From NCBI RefSeq assembly GCF_008728515.1, contig NC_044976.1:209127467-209191466 (forward strand): 64,000 nt of DNA, written 5' to 3'. The notes under the pieces were generated by a model, which saw only the letters and a program-made list of their open reading frames with translations, was not told the origin of the DNA and did not search any database. The stretch comes from Papio anubis. Its lineage: Eukaryota > Chordata > Mammalia > Primates > Cercopithecidae. The position numbers were made by a program, and so were the translations under genes. Positions 25,310 through 37,297 of this stretch are shown here, piece by piece (positions within the stretch are counted from its first letter, which is position 1; each line of letters starts with the position of its first letter).

Positions 25310-27690
25310 GATCTTCATTCATTAATTCAATAAATACACACAGCACTAGCACAGACAGCACGCCATGAGCTCCTGGTTGTGCAGTGGTGAACAAGAACGG
25401 ACAGCCTTGGCTCTCATGGAGCTCGTCATCTAAAGAGAGAAACAGGTGTTAGTAATTTTACAAACGAAAAGCTGCTCTTCTGATGCTGCACCTAGCCCAT
25501 AATGCTTCAAAGGAAAGGTGGCAGTGTAGGGTGCTCTGCGAGCCCCTGATAGTGGGATTTGAGCTTGTCAAGAATGCTCAGGGAAAGTTTTTTGTGGAAG
25601 CTCCCATTAAGCTGAGACCTGAAAGAGAAATCAAAGTTACTTGGGTGAGGCGGGATGAGCAGAGACAGAAGACAGATTGTGCCAAGGCCCTGCAGTACAA
25701 GGGCGCACAGGCACAGGATGGGGAGGAGATAGAAAAGACAGAAATTGCACAAACACATAACGCAGCAAGAAGAGAAAGCCTCGTGGAAAATGGGGCTGCA
25801 GAGGTAGCTCAAGAGGTAGGGAAGAAATTCAAGTGTTTTAATCCAGTGTTGATACAATCAGAATTGTGCCTAGAAAATATTAGCTCAACTCAGTTGTGAA
25901 GAATAGACTGAGGGGCAGGAGAACCAGAGTAGGTGAGGTGACAAGGAAGGAGGCAAAATTTAGTGAGTTTGGGGTTTGAGATGCCTGATCTCTTGAACAA
26001 CCTAAGTGGGTAGTTGTACAGTGATAACTACAGCATGTGAAAGAGATGTGAGAGAGACATGGCATTGCATGAAATGAAGATTTTGCCAACAGTTTAAGCT
26101 GAGAAAGAGTACTGTGGAAGAACTTGTTAAAAGGTGGACAAATGAAAAGAACCCTGAAAAGAAGAGGTAAGGGGGAATTTAGGGAATGATGATGTCCTGA
26201 AGCCAGGGAAAGAGTGAATTATAAGACGGGAGTGGCTAACAGTATCAAATACCACAGATTAAGTGAGTAAAAACTGAAAAGTACCCATTAAGTTTATCAA
26301 CTATGAAGTTACTGATTACCTTGGAAATATCAGCTTCAGTGAAGAACTGTTAAGAATTAAAGGCATACTTAGATTGGTTAAGAGCAAATGATTGGGTACA
26401 CACTACATATTTTAAGTAGTTAGAACATAAAAGGACAGAGGGCACTATAACTAGAGGAGGAAATAGGCTATGTACAAGAATTTTTGTCAATGATTTGGTT
26501 TGGTTTGTTTTGAGAAGGCTTGTATGCAGTGGTGTTCTGATAAACCAGGCCTCCAGAGGAGAAATAAAAGCTCTAATTTGTAGCTACTACAGATGACCAT
26601 GGCGTAAACAACCTCACCATGGCTGGGGTAAAACTATCAAGGCAGAATGCAGATTTGAGAAGATACCCAGAATTAGCTATCAGCTTCAGTGCACCACCGC
26701 ATAGAAACCAATGGGATGGGAGAGGTTGATGGTTTGTGTGAGAAGTGGGATTGCTAATAAAACAGATAAAGAGGGAAGAAGGTAGGATCCAGAGTAAAGG
26801 TGGGAAGATTAGTTTTGGATAAGAGAAAAGATATCTTTTCTAATGAGTTGGGTAGCAAAGAGTTACACTGGAATCAGCTCATCGGGAGGAAAGGAAATTG
26901 AATGAATTCTCACTTCATGGGCTATTTTACCTGTAAATTAGGACAGGAGGGCTTTGCTGAGAGTGAGGAAGTGGCAGTTGGTACATAATATTGGATTGGA
27001 AGAAACAGTTAAAGCTTGAAAGAAAAAGAGATGTGGAAGGAAATGTGGACAGTGTTGAAGTCCTAGTGATGTTGAAGACCAGGGCTTTGTACCCGTACCA
27101 TTCTGCAGAGTCACATGAAGTTATCTGGAATGTAGCAACCCGGGTATATGAAAACAGACGTAAAATAATTGCATTGATCTGGGTTGAAATTTTGGAGGAA
27201 AATGTGGAGGGATGACAAGAATTTAAGCGAGAAGTGGGTACTGACAGGAGGATGTTTGAAATGATAGGCTATGATGTCTAGGTAAAAGAGAGAAGAAAGA
27301 GAGCCAAGGGGAGCTTTTAGAAGTAAAGAAAGTGATACTTTTAAGAGATTTGAGATCTGAATGAGGCTGTGGAACAGATGGAGTGGAAATACGAAGTCGG
27401 TAGAGTTGAAAAGTTGGATGGTGCCGTTTAGAGAATAACTTCAGAGAAAGAACAAGTATAGAGGTGGCCAAGTTTGGGGTGGCCATGATTGTGACTGGCT
27501 GAAGCAGAGTGGAGGCTCCAAAAGACTATCATAGTGAATAATAGGGAACTGTAAAGCTGGTGCTGGATGATAACTGAAAAGGGCATTGACGTCATCCAGG
27601 ATCTTGGGTTGGATATTAAGACTTTAAGCCGTGTACCAAAGCCTTTGTTAAATGTAGAAGGCTTCACTGGGACCCCAGCCATTCACAGGG
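25310..27690 (-). mobile_element. Long L2 LINE fragment, ~2.4 kb antisense
   Basis: Starts with the reverse-complement L2 3' end ('ttcattcattaattcaataa', 'gtgcagtggtgaacaagaac', 'ggctctcatggagctcgtca'). It continues through 'gctgagacctgaaagagaaa', 'gttgtgaagaatagactgag', 'actgaaaagtacccattaag' and further upstream ORF2 sequence. The complement of 26238-26262 reads like a decayed reverse-transcriptase 'DL...FDTV' block. Many stops make it inactive. The 138-codon sense-strand frame at 25483-25899 is an antisense artefact. Confidence 0.75.
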
Positions 27691-28177
27691 AGAAATGATG
27701 TTTACAGCTAAACAGTGTGACTCTCAAAAGAGTCATTTTTTTTTTGCAAGAGAGTGAATAAATAATATTTTTAATTTGGTAATAAAGAAAGCCAACCAGT
27801 GGGTCCTAAAATAGTGAGGATTAAGAAAAAGAAGAGGAAGAGGGGAAGGGAGAAGAAGGGAAAGGAAAGAAGAACCTAAACTTTAAAAAACGTTGCTAGA
27901 TGAAGGGAGGAGCCCAAATATAGCTCAAGTGGAGCAGGGATGTAGCTCTCTGAAAAAATGAGAATGTACAGGAGGGTTCATTTGGTTTATTTGTATGTGT
28001 ATTTGGTTGTTTGGCTTGGTTTAGATTTGTTATTAATAGTCTGTTTTGATTTCAACCATCCATATGGCATATTTGAAGAATACTTGTTCCAGAAGATAGT
28101 TATGAGATGACATATTAAGAGACGATAATTGAAATGTCCTCAGTGCCAGTAAAACGAATGTTCTCAATCACTTCTAG
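27691..28177. other. No recognised gene; polypurine tract at 27823-27874
   Basis: Contains a 52-nt uninterrupted purine run. Otherwise nothing is identified. Confidence 0.5.
27823..27874. repeat. 52-nt pure polypurine tract
   Basis: Every base from 27823 to 27874 is A or G, for example 'aagaagaggaagaggggaag'. Such tracts can form intramolecular triplex (H-DNA) in vitro. Confidence 0.9.
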
Positions 28178-28520
28178 TTTTTTTTTTTTTTTTTGCATGA
28201 ACAAAGTTACCATGAGTACATTTTCCAAAAAAGAAAAAGTTCAAATGTAAGATCTGTGAGCTTCTCAAACAGTCTTGTTGGATTCATGTCTCAACTGCAA
28301 AAGATTGAGATCCCGAATAAGGCTTATGGGTGTATTAAAACTGTACACTTGCAGAGGAAGTAGCCTTGAATAGCTATTGGCCTTGAAAGCAACCAGTTTT
28401 GTGGACTTAATTATGCTGGTACCAGGAAAGCATAGAATAGATCCTCTTGATAACAAGAGCCATGCTGGACATTAACAGTATCACAGAGAGGAGTGGGGAC
28501 CATTTCTTTGGAATAAAGTT
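28178..28520 (-). pseudogene. Possible processed retrocopy of unknown parent
   Basis: A pure T-run of about 17 at 28178-28195 looks like the poly(A) tail of an antisense insertion. The adjoining antisense strand has a 63-codon open frame at 28265-28456 that ends at a stop followed by 3'UTR-like sequence. I do not recognise the peptide ('MLSRGSILCFPG...'). No clear target-site duplication was found. It could equally be an unrecognised SINE/LINE tail. Confidence 0.3.
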
Positions 28521-28587
28521 GAAATATGTTTCTTAATAGACAACTCTCTCAGCATTATAAAATCATGATATAGAACTCAAGAAAAGA

Positions 28588-28602
28588 CACACACACACAC
28601 AA
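28588..28602. repeat. Short (CA)n microsatellite
   Basis: 'acacacacacacacac' simple repeat. Confidence 0.85.
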
Positions 28603-31600
28603 GATTTTTATCGTTGTTACGTTACTAAATAACAACTAATGTGGTTATTGGTTGTTATCAGTTGGTTAGGGATTGGAGTTAATGTTTCTTCAGATCTGAG
28701 CAATAACCTATGTGGTAAAGTCTTAGTGTGGCAAAAATTTGGAATCCGAGGGGTGTGCTTACATAATTTGCTTTCTTAAGGTATGGTTTACTCTTTTATG
28801 CTACCTGTCATTTCTGCTTTAAACAATGTCCAGGAAATTCAGCCATAGACAACAAAGAACCAGATCCCTCATTTCAGTTCTATCCTTCCTCCCCTAGAAT
28901 TGACATTCGTTGAGGCCATGTCCTCAAAGTGACGTGTCCTGCTCTAGCTAAATGGCAGTAATCTGTGTTTTATTCCAGCAGTTTATCAAGCTATGTCATT
29001 TTATGCCATGTCAGTTTATAGAGAGTGGCACAAGATACAACAGGATAGGGAAGTTGAGTTTTCTATTTGTCTACTTCATTGAAAACACGATTTTGTTTAC
29101 TGACAAGTAAATGGTATAGGTATAAGCAAAGAGTAGCAATTACCATATTATTTTGCCAGAATCCTCATGTTACCGTTTCAAAAAATGCCAAGAAAGATGA
29201 CAGTGCATGTTATAACATCCCTTACAAATAATAGCAAAGCTTTAATCAACTGATGTACAGACACACTCAGGATTGAAATGCAACCTACTAGGGTGAAACA
29301 TGACAAGCAGTTCATTGAACACTGCGCAGAAGGTAAATGAAGTGTATATTTTCCAATCACAACTGGAATTTTAAGTGAGTGAAATGGAATAAACTCAGTT
29401 TGGAATTTGAAATAAATTCACCGTGGAATGTGTCTTAGAGACCAAGGTTTACACTAGTGCTATACAAACCCCTCAGTATGAAACATGACACAAGATGAAA
29501 TTTTCCTGGCATCTTAGAGTCAGATACAGACTTCTGAAGGACCAGGGCACAGACATTTCATCAAGAGCTGTTTGTTTCTAATTGCGGAAGAAAATACAGC
29601 TGTTTATATAATACTCTGGGTCAGGAGTAATATTCCACCTGGTACATGGAGTTGTGTACACTTTCTCGAGGTGGTATTTCTATCTGAGTGTTACCAATAA
29701 AACATTTTCATCAAATGTCCATTCTTCTTTTTCTTGAAGTCTGCTTGCATAGTTCTAAGGAGTGTCATAGATCACACATAGTGACACTGATGAGTAGAAA
29801 TGAGAAGTGGTTGGAGAAAACACAAGGAAAGAATCAACTTGAAGTCATTCAGAAGTAACCACTAGTAGCAATTTAACTACCCGGTTGCCAAAGCTTTTTG
29901 CTTAAATTACAGATTCTCATGAGCTAGTAACTTTGCAGGGGAGTCAGAAAGAGGAACAGGTATTATACGCAAGGCCGAAGAAGCAGTTGGTAACTACCAA
30001 TACATCTTTTTCTAAGGTAAGTTTAAGGTCACAAAAAGACTTACTGTACAGAGTTGAAAAACTTACATATTTCTTAGAAGCTTAGAAGTTATGAGTTTAG
30101 TTGGGGCTCCAGGAAGATGCAAGATGCTAGACTCCAAAAAATAAGAGAGAGGTCCTGTGTAGAATAACACCCTACAGATTAAAGGAGGACTCAAGACTAG
30201 AGGAAAAATTTAACAAAATACAGGGCTATGAGTTAGGCGTTCCTAGTTAGAGTCTGAGTGTCTGGAAATGATGAAATGGGTGAGCTCCAGGAATGCAGGA
30301 TGTGTGAAATTGGTAATCAGATCTACTGGTTTGCTTGTTCCGAGTGTATCATTAGGGTTTTTGGAGACTGGTGTTAGTGGTGTCTGCACTTGTGTTATAC
30401 TTTTCCACTTTAAACAGTAGCTTGTAGTTATTTAGCCCTCATTTGCATTCAGGTAAAACCAAGATAGCACCCTATAATCCAGCAAATATTTGTTTTCCTG
30501 GCAGTCTTACAGTTTCAGGGGGCAGTTCTACAGTGTTTACAGCTTCCACTGCTTGGAGCTTTCTGTATATTTATCCTTGGATTAGACTCAAAGTAAGCTG
30601 ATTTTATCAAGCCACCGGGTAATTCTGACCATTTCATCTGGCGATTTTAGTACAGTATTGTTGCAACTGACCTGTATACGTAAGGAATTACTGGGTCATC
30701 AGCTCAGGGGAACGTCTTTTGATTATGAACACACTTTCAGCATGTGTCCACTGAAGGTAAGGGGCAAAGAAGAATTGCATGATCTACTTGAATGCCTGTT
30801 TTAAATAGATAAAAGTGGGATTTCGGGCACGGCCTGGTTATATCTTCTTAAACATAAGTAGTAGAGCCGCGACTCAGCGTAGCAACAAGAGATCTTTTGA
30901 ACAACTGAACATTCAGATGGAGCCACTGTGTCCTTCAAACCACATCCTTCCTGCTGCCTGTGGGAAAGGGGTGATATTTGTGTTGAGCTCTGAGCACATG
31001 CAGAACAGATCTGTGTGTATTTCCACAAATAAAAGGACATTGTGTGTGTGTTTGGCACCTGGGATGGCAAAAGCAGTTAATTGCTTCCGAAAGCTTTGTT
31101 CTAACCCAGGGATCGGCAGGATTTTTAAGCACTGAACTAGGAACTGGGCACTAAAAATACCCATGCAGAAGACCTATGATAGCAGTGAGTTTGCAGAGCT
31201 GAGCTAAGACTTGCAAACTGTGTCATATCTGTGTCTTTACTTACTATGGTTGAGAGGAAAGGATTTAACATGCCGCGTTTCCAGGCTGCAAACTAATGAG
31301 CCGTGTTGTAGTAACGTTTTGAGATATTGTATGTTGTGTTGTTTCTATGAGGATAATTCAGAATATATAGAATATAAGCATATGTTTTTCTAAAGCAAAA
31401 AACTTTGCCCTAGTTTCTTTGCTTATACTGTTCACATCATGTTCGTATAGTCACTAACAGTTAATGATTTTTGTCATTTAGTCAGAAATAAAGTAGTTCT
31501 CTGCCTCTGAACCCCCCCAAAAAAACCTAAATTAAAATAAAATATATATTAAAATTAAACTTGGATTATGAAAATGAAACAGTAATGCTCTCATGCCATT

Positions 31601-34600
31601 CAACCCCAGACTTTTCGTATTACAGATAGTTAGCAAGTGAACAGAAAGCTAAGCATGAACATATTTTAAATGCTCCTGATATTTTCAAATGCTTAATCCT
31701 AAGCCTTAAAGGGTTTTATCTATAGAGATTTGGGGAATTTCGGTGTTTCTTTCTCTTATTTTAGATTTTCTGCTAAGTTATTCTCCAGAGTTTTTATATA
31801 AAATGCATGAATAAGCATGATTTAACGAGAAGACAAAGTCTTAAGTACTGTAATTCATGTTGGAAATCATGAGTATTGTTAAGTCTTCGTATTTATAATC
31901 AAAGTGGTCATCTCCTGAATATAATGAAAATAAGAGCAAGTGATAGCCCCTTATCTTTATTTCAATATGCTTTTTCTGCATGAGTTTGAACAACTCAGAC
32001 AAGGAAATATCTTGTTGAAGGGTGAGATGCATTTTTAAATTTATTTTTGCTTAATTTGCACTCAACTGAAATTGATTTGAGAACATATATTTAAGCAAAG
32101 ATCTTCACAAATTATTATAGTATGAGAATTGTATATTGTGACATGTTTAATAATCATGATTTTATTCCAGTGATCCAATAAAAGGGAGTGCTCAATCGAA
32201 GGATCGTGAATGTATCAAAAAGCCCAGACTCTGCACAGTACCATGATTCCTAATTCTCAAAAAAATCCAATGGGTTTTAGTTTCTAAAAGTGATACAAGA
32301 GTACAGAGTCTCTTTCTAATTCTGTGAGTGAAATTCTCTTTAGAGGGAATGCTGAATAAAAAAGATGAGATCAGGGAAAGAGGTGAAAGAAATGTTCTTC
32401 TCCAGTTCACCTTACATTAGGAGTCAACTTTTACCCCAGCTCAGGCAAAGGTACTTATGTGAGAATCTCGGTACTTCAGGATCAAGAGAACAAAAAACAA
32501 GTAAATGATAGGCATGGTATTAAACCTTAGCTATGGCATTTCTATTGAGCAACCGTTAATGTTTTGGAAGGTTCTAAATCATAATAAAGAGTGTGTATCT
32601 CATGCAAGATATAAATGCATTTCGTTAACAGGGAGAACAAAGTTTAGAGTTGAAAGTAAATCAAAGTAGGAGTTTGTATTTTAATGAAGTACAGAAAAGC
32701 CGCCCTCCTAAAAAACTGAAAAGGACTGAAAAATGTCCTTTACATATGTCAGTACAAATGAAGAACATGTATTGAATTAATTCCTATGCTGAAAATTCAT
32801 CATGCAATAGCCAATAGGTATTATCTTTCTACAGTAAGAGAAGTACAAAAGAAGTCTTTACTATATAATCTGGTTCAGATTATATGCACTCAAGTGTATC
32901 ATAGGCACTCGTGAAACAATTGGAGGAAAATACAAACAAAACAAAACAACGTAATAGTGTGGCATGAAAAAATAAATTTTGCAGCAGGTGAGAGAGGGAA
33001 ATCAGAACTGATGGGAGATTTGCAGGACAGTGAAGTATTTTTTAAGATGCACCTTAAAAAGGGGTGAAATGTGTCCCTTCAACAAAAGGCTTTCCAGACC
33101 ATGAAATCCTAGAAGAAAATGAAAAATCATTAATTTGCCAATTCACATTCAGCTTTTGGTTCATGGGACAAGCATTTAGATACAACACAACCTATTTGAT
33201 CTTCTCCTGCATAAATCATTCCGTTCCTTTAATGTTCCAGCCAAAGCCTGTGAAGCAATGTAACTGCTTGATTTTGTCAGGCGATTTATAAAAATGTAGT
33301 CACCTGGAAAATGCTAAAAGGATTGACTGAAACCAATTTTCACTCTTGTGAAATGTGCCTTTGTTTCGGTCAGGTTGACTCAATAGCTAACAAAACAGAG
33401 AGAACCTGACAGACATGTTTCTCAGTGCCCGTTGGCCTTATGTGCCTACCCACTCACATAGACCTAGTTAGTTGCATGAACAGATATTATTGCTGTCTCC
33501 TCCCCACAAATATTATTTTTGCTACCTCAAAAAGACTTTCCTCTTGCAATTTAACAGTAAAAGGACACAAATAACAAAATCTTAAGACTTAAGTTCTAGT
33601 CTGAATGTCATTGCCTATCGGATTTGTGACTTTGGTTTTTATTTGACATCTCTTAGTCTTGGTTTTTCTTCGTTGCATTATTACTCATTCAGCACTCTGA
33701 GCAATACAAATGCATTTTCTGCAGTGCAAATGTATTGGAATTAACCATCTTCATTATGTTAAATATTAAGTAGAACTTTGTACAAATAATGCATTTCATT
33801 TAGAACTGAGTTAACATATTCAAGAGTGGCATTGAATTCAGAAACTGAATTCTTTCTGTCCTGGACGAGCTATGCATTTATTGTTAAGAACATTCATAAA
33901 CATGATTGTACCTTATTGAATCTCCTATTTCTTTTAACTTATTTTTTTCATTGTTAGCACATTCCAGGGTAGATATGAACATGTATCAACTACGGAATAT
34001 AAAAAATTAAAAGGGAAATAAAGATCAAGCTAGAAGTGGTTGATTATGTCATCACTGTACTAATTCATTGTCCTCAAAGTACAAAAATTCCATGTTGATG
34101 CATATATTGTACCCAGATTAGCACTTGGAGTCAATAGAGATTTTTGAATTTTCTCAGTATCCTCTGCTTTCTATCTCTCATTTCACTTCTGTAAGGTAAG
34201 AAATACTGTTGAGTTGGAATGTCCATAATATCTAAACTGGCTTTCATGAAGAAGAGGTAACTATGTCCATTTATTTAGCTATACACCAGGCACTAGCACT
34301 CAATTAATTACTTGCCAGAAATGCTAAATACATGAAACAATTCTGTTCAATAAGGATAAAACAGTGCCTAAGTAATTTCTATAGATATTCTAAGGATAAA
34401 ATAAGGAAAAAAAAATGCATTCTAAACTGTAATTAATTATAGCTTTAATTTTTAAATGCTAATGTTTTGTCAATATTTTTCTGTGAAAGGTCAACAATGT
34501 ATGTTATCTTAATAGAGATCATATGAACTGAATTATATTTTGCCTCATTTTGGACTGATGTTTCAACTTTGTCTTTCAAAATAAATAATGGGTCAATAAG

Positions 34601-34685
34601 CGTTGCCAAATTCAATACTTAGACAAATGTTTATTAAGATCCCATATGGCTATTACTAAAATATACTACTACAAATATCTGTAAT
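28603..34685. other. 6-kb block almost free of recognisable interspersed repeats
   Basis: No Alu, L1, LTR or clear MIR is visible apart from a faint MIR-like stretch near 33585-33670. Open frames reach 106 codons (30815-31135), with no family resemblance and no credible splice context. The low repeat load fits an area under constraint or simple chance. The stretch at 33060-33440 is the best candidate for a conserved element. Confidence 0.5.
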
Positions 34686-34689
34686 AATT

Positions 34690-34815
34690 GCTGCCATATA
34701 TGGAACAATTCCTGTATACCAGATGCTGCTTAGTACTTCATATGTTCCATCTCACCACACTGATCATTTGGAGGATGTATGGTGATTAAATATAATCCCC
34801 ATCATCTGGGGCAAA
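34690..34815 (-). mobile_element. MIR SINE fragment
   Basis: Antisense MIR: 'ataccagatgctgcttagta', 'cttcatatgttccatctcac' and 'ttaaatataatccccatcat' match 'gccaggcactgtgctaagcactttacatg ... tattatccccatttta'. Confidence 0.6.
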
Positions 34816-35519
34816 GTGTATGAGGTATGCGTAGAATGAGAGTAGGAGTTGCTGTGCGTCAACATGACTGACCAGGGCTAATACGTTTTAAGGCCCTCCT
34901 CTTCTCACCATTTAGCCTCGTGGGATTCTAGAACTTAAAGATGAGGCCTCAGAGTATAGACCAGTAGAAGTTTGCATCCTGGCTGCAGCAATTCAGCTGA
35001 GTGCCAGGTTGAGTAGCCTGCCAAAACTCCAGGGGCTTTCACCACAAAAGTAGGGAAACAAACTCCATTTTATGAATGGGTGTATTTTGGCCCCGAGCTG
35101 ATATTCACTGGAGCCAAGCTGTACAGCCTCTGGTACTCCAAAATATGCTTACAAACACACAAACCTGCCTTTTTTTTCCCCCATCCAAGTCAATGTTGGC
35201 CCAAAGTCAGAAGCCTTGCCGTTTTTGGTCATGTTGTAGATGCTGGACCAATGTCGACTTGGTAAGAATGTTGACTTAGGAGGGTGTGAACACATCCTGG
35301 CCCTGATAAACCTCCCAAATGTACAGAAGTGCCTCTTGAGCTCTTAATGAAATGAAGTAAGTCTAATTCTCTGCATTAGGTCATTTGTTGAGCAGACTTA
35401 TGGCAAAGCCCAAAACAGTACACCTGTGGGGCTGATATTGGCAAAGCGGTAATATCTTTGTAGTATTCTTCAGAGTAAGCTGTTTTCTTTTTCTTTTTGT
35501 CACCATATACAACAGTGGC
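34816..35519. other. No recognised gene or repeat
   Basis: Nothing identified. Small frames at 35076-35279 look random. Confidence 0.4.
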
Positions 35520-35735
35520 TGAGTCCGTTTTAGAATTATGAGTTAATAAATCCAGGCTTTGCCATTTAATTGTTTGTGTGTTGAAAGTTTACTTAACCTC
35601 ACTCTATTTCCCTTAGGTGTAAAATGCATATATCAGTAGGACTGTTGGAAGGATTCAGTGGGATTATATAGGTGAAGTGCTTAGCACAGTGTCTGATACA
35701 TGCAGTACACTCAATAAATGCTAATGTGAGAATAA
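35520..35735 (+). mobile_element. MIR SINE
   Basis: 'taaatccaggctttgccatt', 'agtttacttaacctcactct', 'gaagtgcttagcacagtgtc' and 'gtacactcaataaatgctaa' are clear MIR core and 3' landmarks. Confidence 0.82.
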
Positions 35736-35759
35736 GATAATGTTTAGGGTAAGGATTCT

Positions 35760-35948
35760 TTAGTTGGACATTTACTTTCACATAGATATTCCAAATACAC
35801 CTGAAAGAGAGCTCCTTCATCTTCTCCCCTCTCATGTATTGATGCCTCTGTGTGTCACATTCCAATGTTTTACCAAATTATTGAAGCTAGAAATTCTAAT
35901 TGCTAGTTCTTCATTCCCTGGCCCCCACATCTAATCAAGTACCAAGGC
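35760..35948 (+). repeat. 189-bp direct duplication, copy A
   Basis: Aligns without gaps to 52432-52620 with about 19 differences in 189 bases (~90% identity). Shared words include 'tttcacatagatattccaaa' and 'tattgaagctagaaattcta'. The unit looks faintly L2-like ('catctaatcaagtaccaagg'), and in this copy L2-like sequence continues for ~20 bp past the end of the match. Confidence 0.88.
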
Positions 35949-35970
35949 CTGATGATTTTACCATCTAAAT

Positions 35971-36063
35971 ATGGTCTTGAACTTCTCAGTTCAAGCGGTC
36001 CTCCTGCCTCAGCGTCACAAGGTGCTGAAATTACAGTCCTGACCCACCCCACCATGCCCAGCC
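35971..36063 (-). mobile_element. Alu left-monomer fragment
   Basis: Antisense 5' end of an old Alu/FLAM: 'ggtcttgaacttctcagttc', 'aagcggtcctcctgcctcag' and the end 'caccatgcccagcc'. Confidence 0.82.
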
Positions 36064-36615
36064 AAGTGACTTATTCTTATGTTTAATCTTGTTAATATTC
36101 CCCCCTGCTATCCCTATCTGCACTCTCAACCATGTTGTTCTTCCTATTACTTAGCAATACGGACTAAGCACTTTAGGATGGTGTCATCTATGATGTAGCC
36201 GCTGCTTTCTTCTCCAACAACCTATTTTAGACTTAGAAAAGTATTTAGTAAGCTTTATTTTTGTCTGGAGGATAATGGCAGTGCATTTCTTTTTATTTTG
36301 GTAGCAGAATGCTAGCCTACTTTATGAAATGATTATGTCATTTTTCTACCATTAGAAGGGTTAAATTGAAGCTTGGGGAACATAAATAAATGTAACTGGT
36401 GAATTATTGACCATTTTTTCCCCAAAATACTATATTATCAGTGAGTAAACAGATCAGGTAAACAGCCTACGTATACAAACTAAAATTGAATTTATTTCTA
36501 CTGAAAATGGATGAAAAGATATTTTTATCAACTAGATTAATTCCACCCTATGTCACATGATATATTTTTTTGTTTCTGGTTACTGGACATGCCTGATGTT
36601 TCTATGCCAAAATGT
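36064..36615. other. No recognised gene or repeat
   Basis: Nothing identified. Confidence 0.4.
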
Positions 36616-36619
36616 CTCA

Positions 36620-36755
36620 CTGAATAAATAAAGATAACATTATTGCCTCATTTATTAGATTTTAAACTGCTTGACAGGAGGGAGACTGACAAGCGTGCTT
36701 AGAACAGGTCAAAATACTTTGTCATCAATCTGTAAATGCTTGTTGATTGACTGGT
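36620..36755 (+). mobile_element. L2 LINE 3' end fragment (tentative)
   Basis: 'tagattttaaactgcttgac', 'gcttagaacaggtcaaaata' and 'tgtaaatgcttgttgattga' resemble the L2 3' end ('tagactgtaagctccttga ... gcctagaacagtgcctggc ... aataaatgtttgttgaatga'). Confidence 0.5.
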
Positions 36756-37084
36756 GGTCAGGTCATGGATTTTGGATTGTTGAACCAACAGTAATGAAAG
36801 CTTTGCTGTCTGGCTAAATACTTTACAAAGACTCTTTGCCCTGACGTCTGGTCTGGAATTTGCAAACTATTTCAAAAAGGTAAAGCTACCTTCTTGGGTA
36901 GCTTTGGGTAAAAATAATTTAGACTGGGTAAAAATAATGACCAATGGCTTGAATTCAAGTGAGCAAATGTAGAAGTTGATTATGCAGATGTACAGAGTTT
37001 TCTTAAAATTTATTTAAAAATATTATAAAATATTACTAAAAACACCAGTGTAAATGTCTTTAAACTGCCCCATACTTGTATATT
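36756..37084. other. No recognised gene or repeat
   Basis: Contains a short local duplication, 'gggtaaaaataattta' and 'gggtaaaaataatgac', near 36905-36940. Confidence 0.5.
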
Positions 37085-37086
37085 AT

Positions 37087-37297
37087 AGCACAGAGATCAG
37101 AAAATCACAACCCTCGGGTAAAATCTGGCCCACTCCGTTTTCATAAGAGAATTTGTATTGAAACACAGCCATGCACATTCATTTACATGTTGTCTATGAC
37201 TGCTTGTTCACTACAATAGCAGAGTTGAGTAGTTCCAACAACGCCTTTGGAACCGCTAAGGCCCTTTTCTGAAAAGTGTATTGACCCCTGTTCTAGC
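37087..37297 (+). mobile_element. Non-autonomous hAT-Charlie element (MITE)
   Basis: 'gggtaaaatctggcccactc', 'gtattgaaacacagccatgc', 'atgttgtctatgactgcttg' and 'agcagagttgagtagttcca' followed by the end 'attgacccctg' match a common ~210-bp hAT MITE of mammals. The subfamily is not assigned with confidence. Confidence 0.75.

Noticed and set aside
25483..25899. 138-codon sense open frame
   Set aside because: It lies antisense to L2 ORF2 in the 2.4-kb L2 and has no resemblance to a host protein.
30815..31135. 106-codon sense open frame with three overlapping antisense frames
   Set aside because: No family resemblance. Several frames open together in a GC-balanced patch indicate composition rather than coding.
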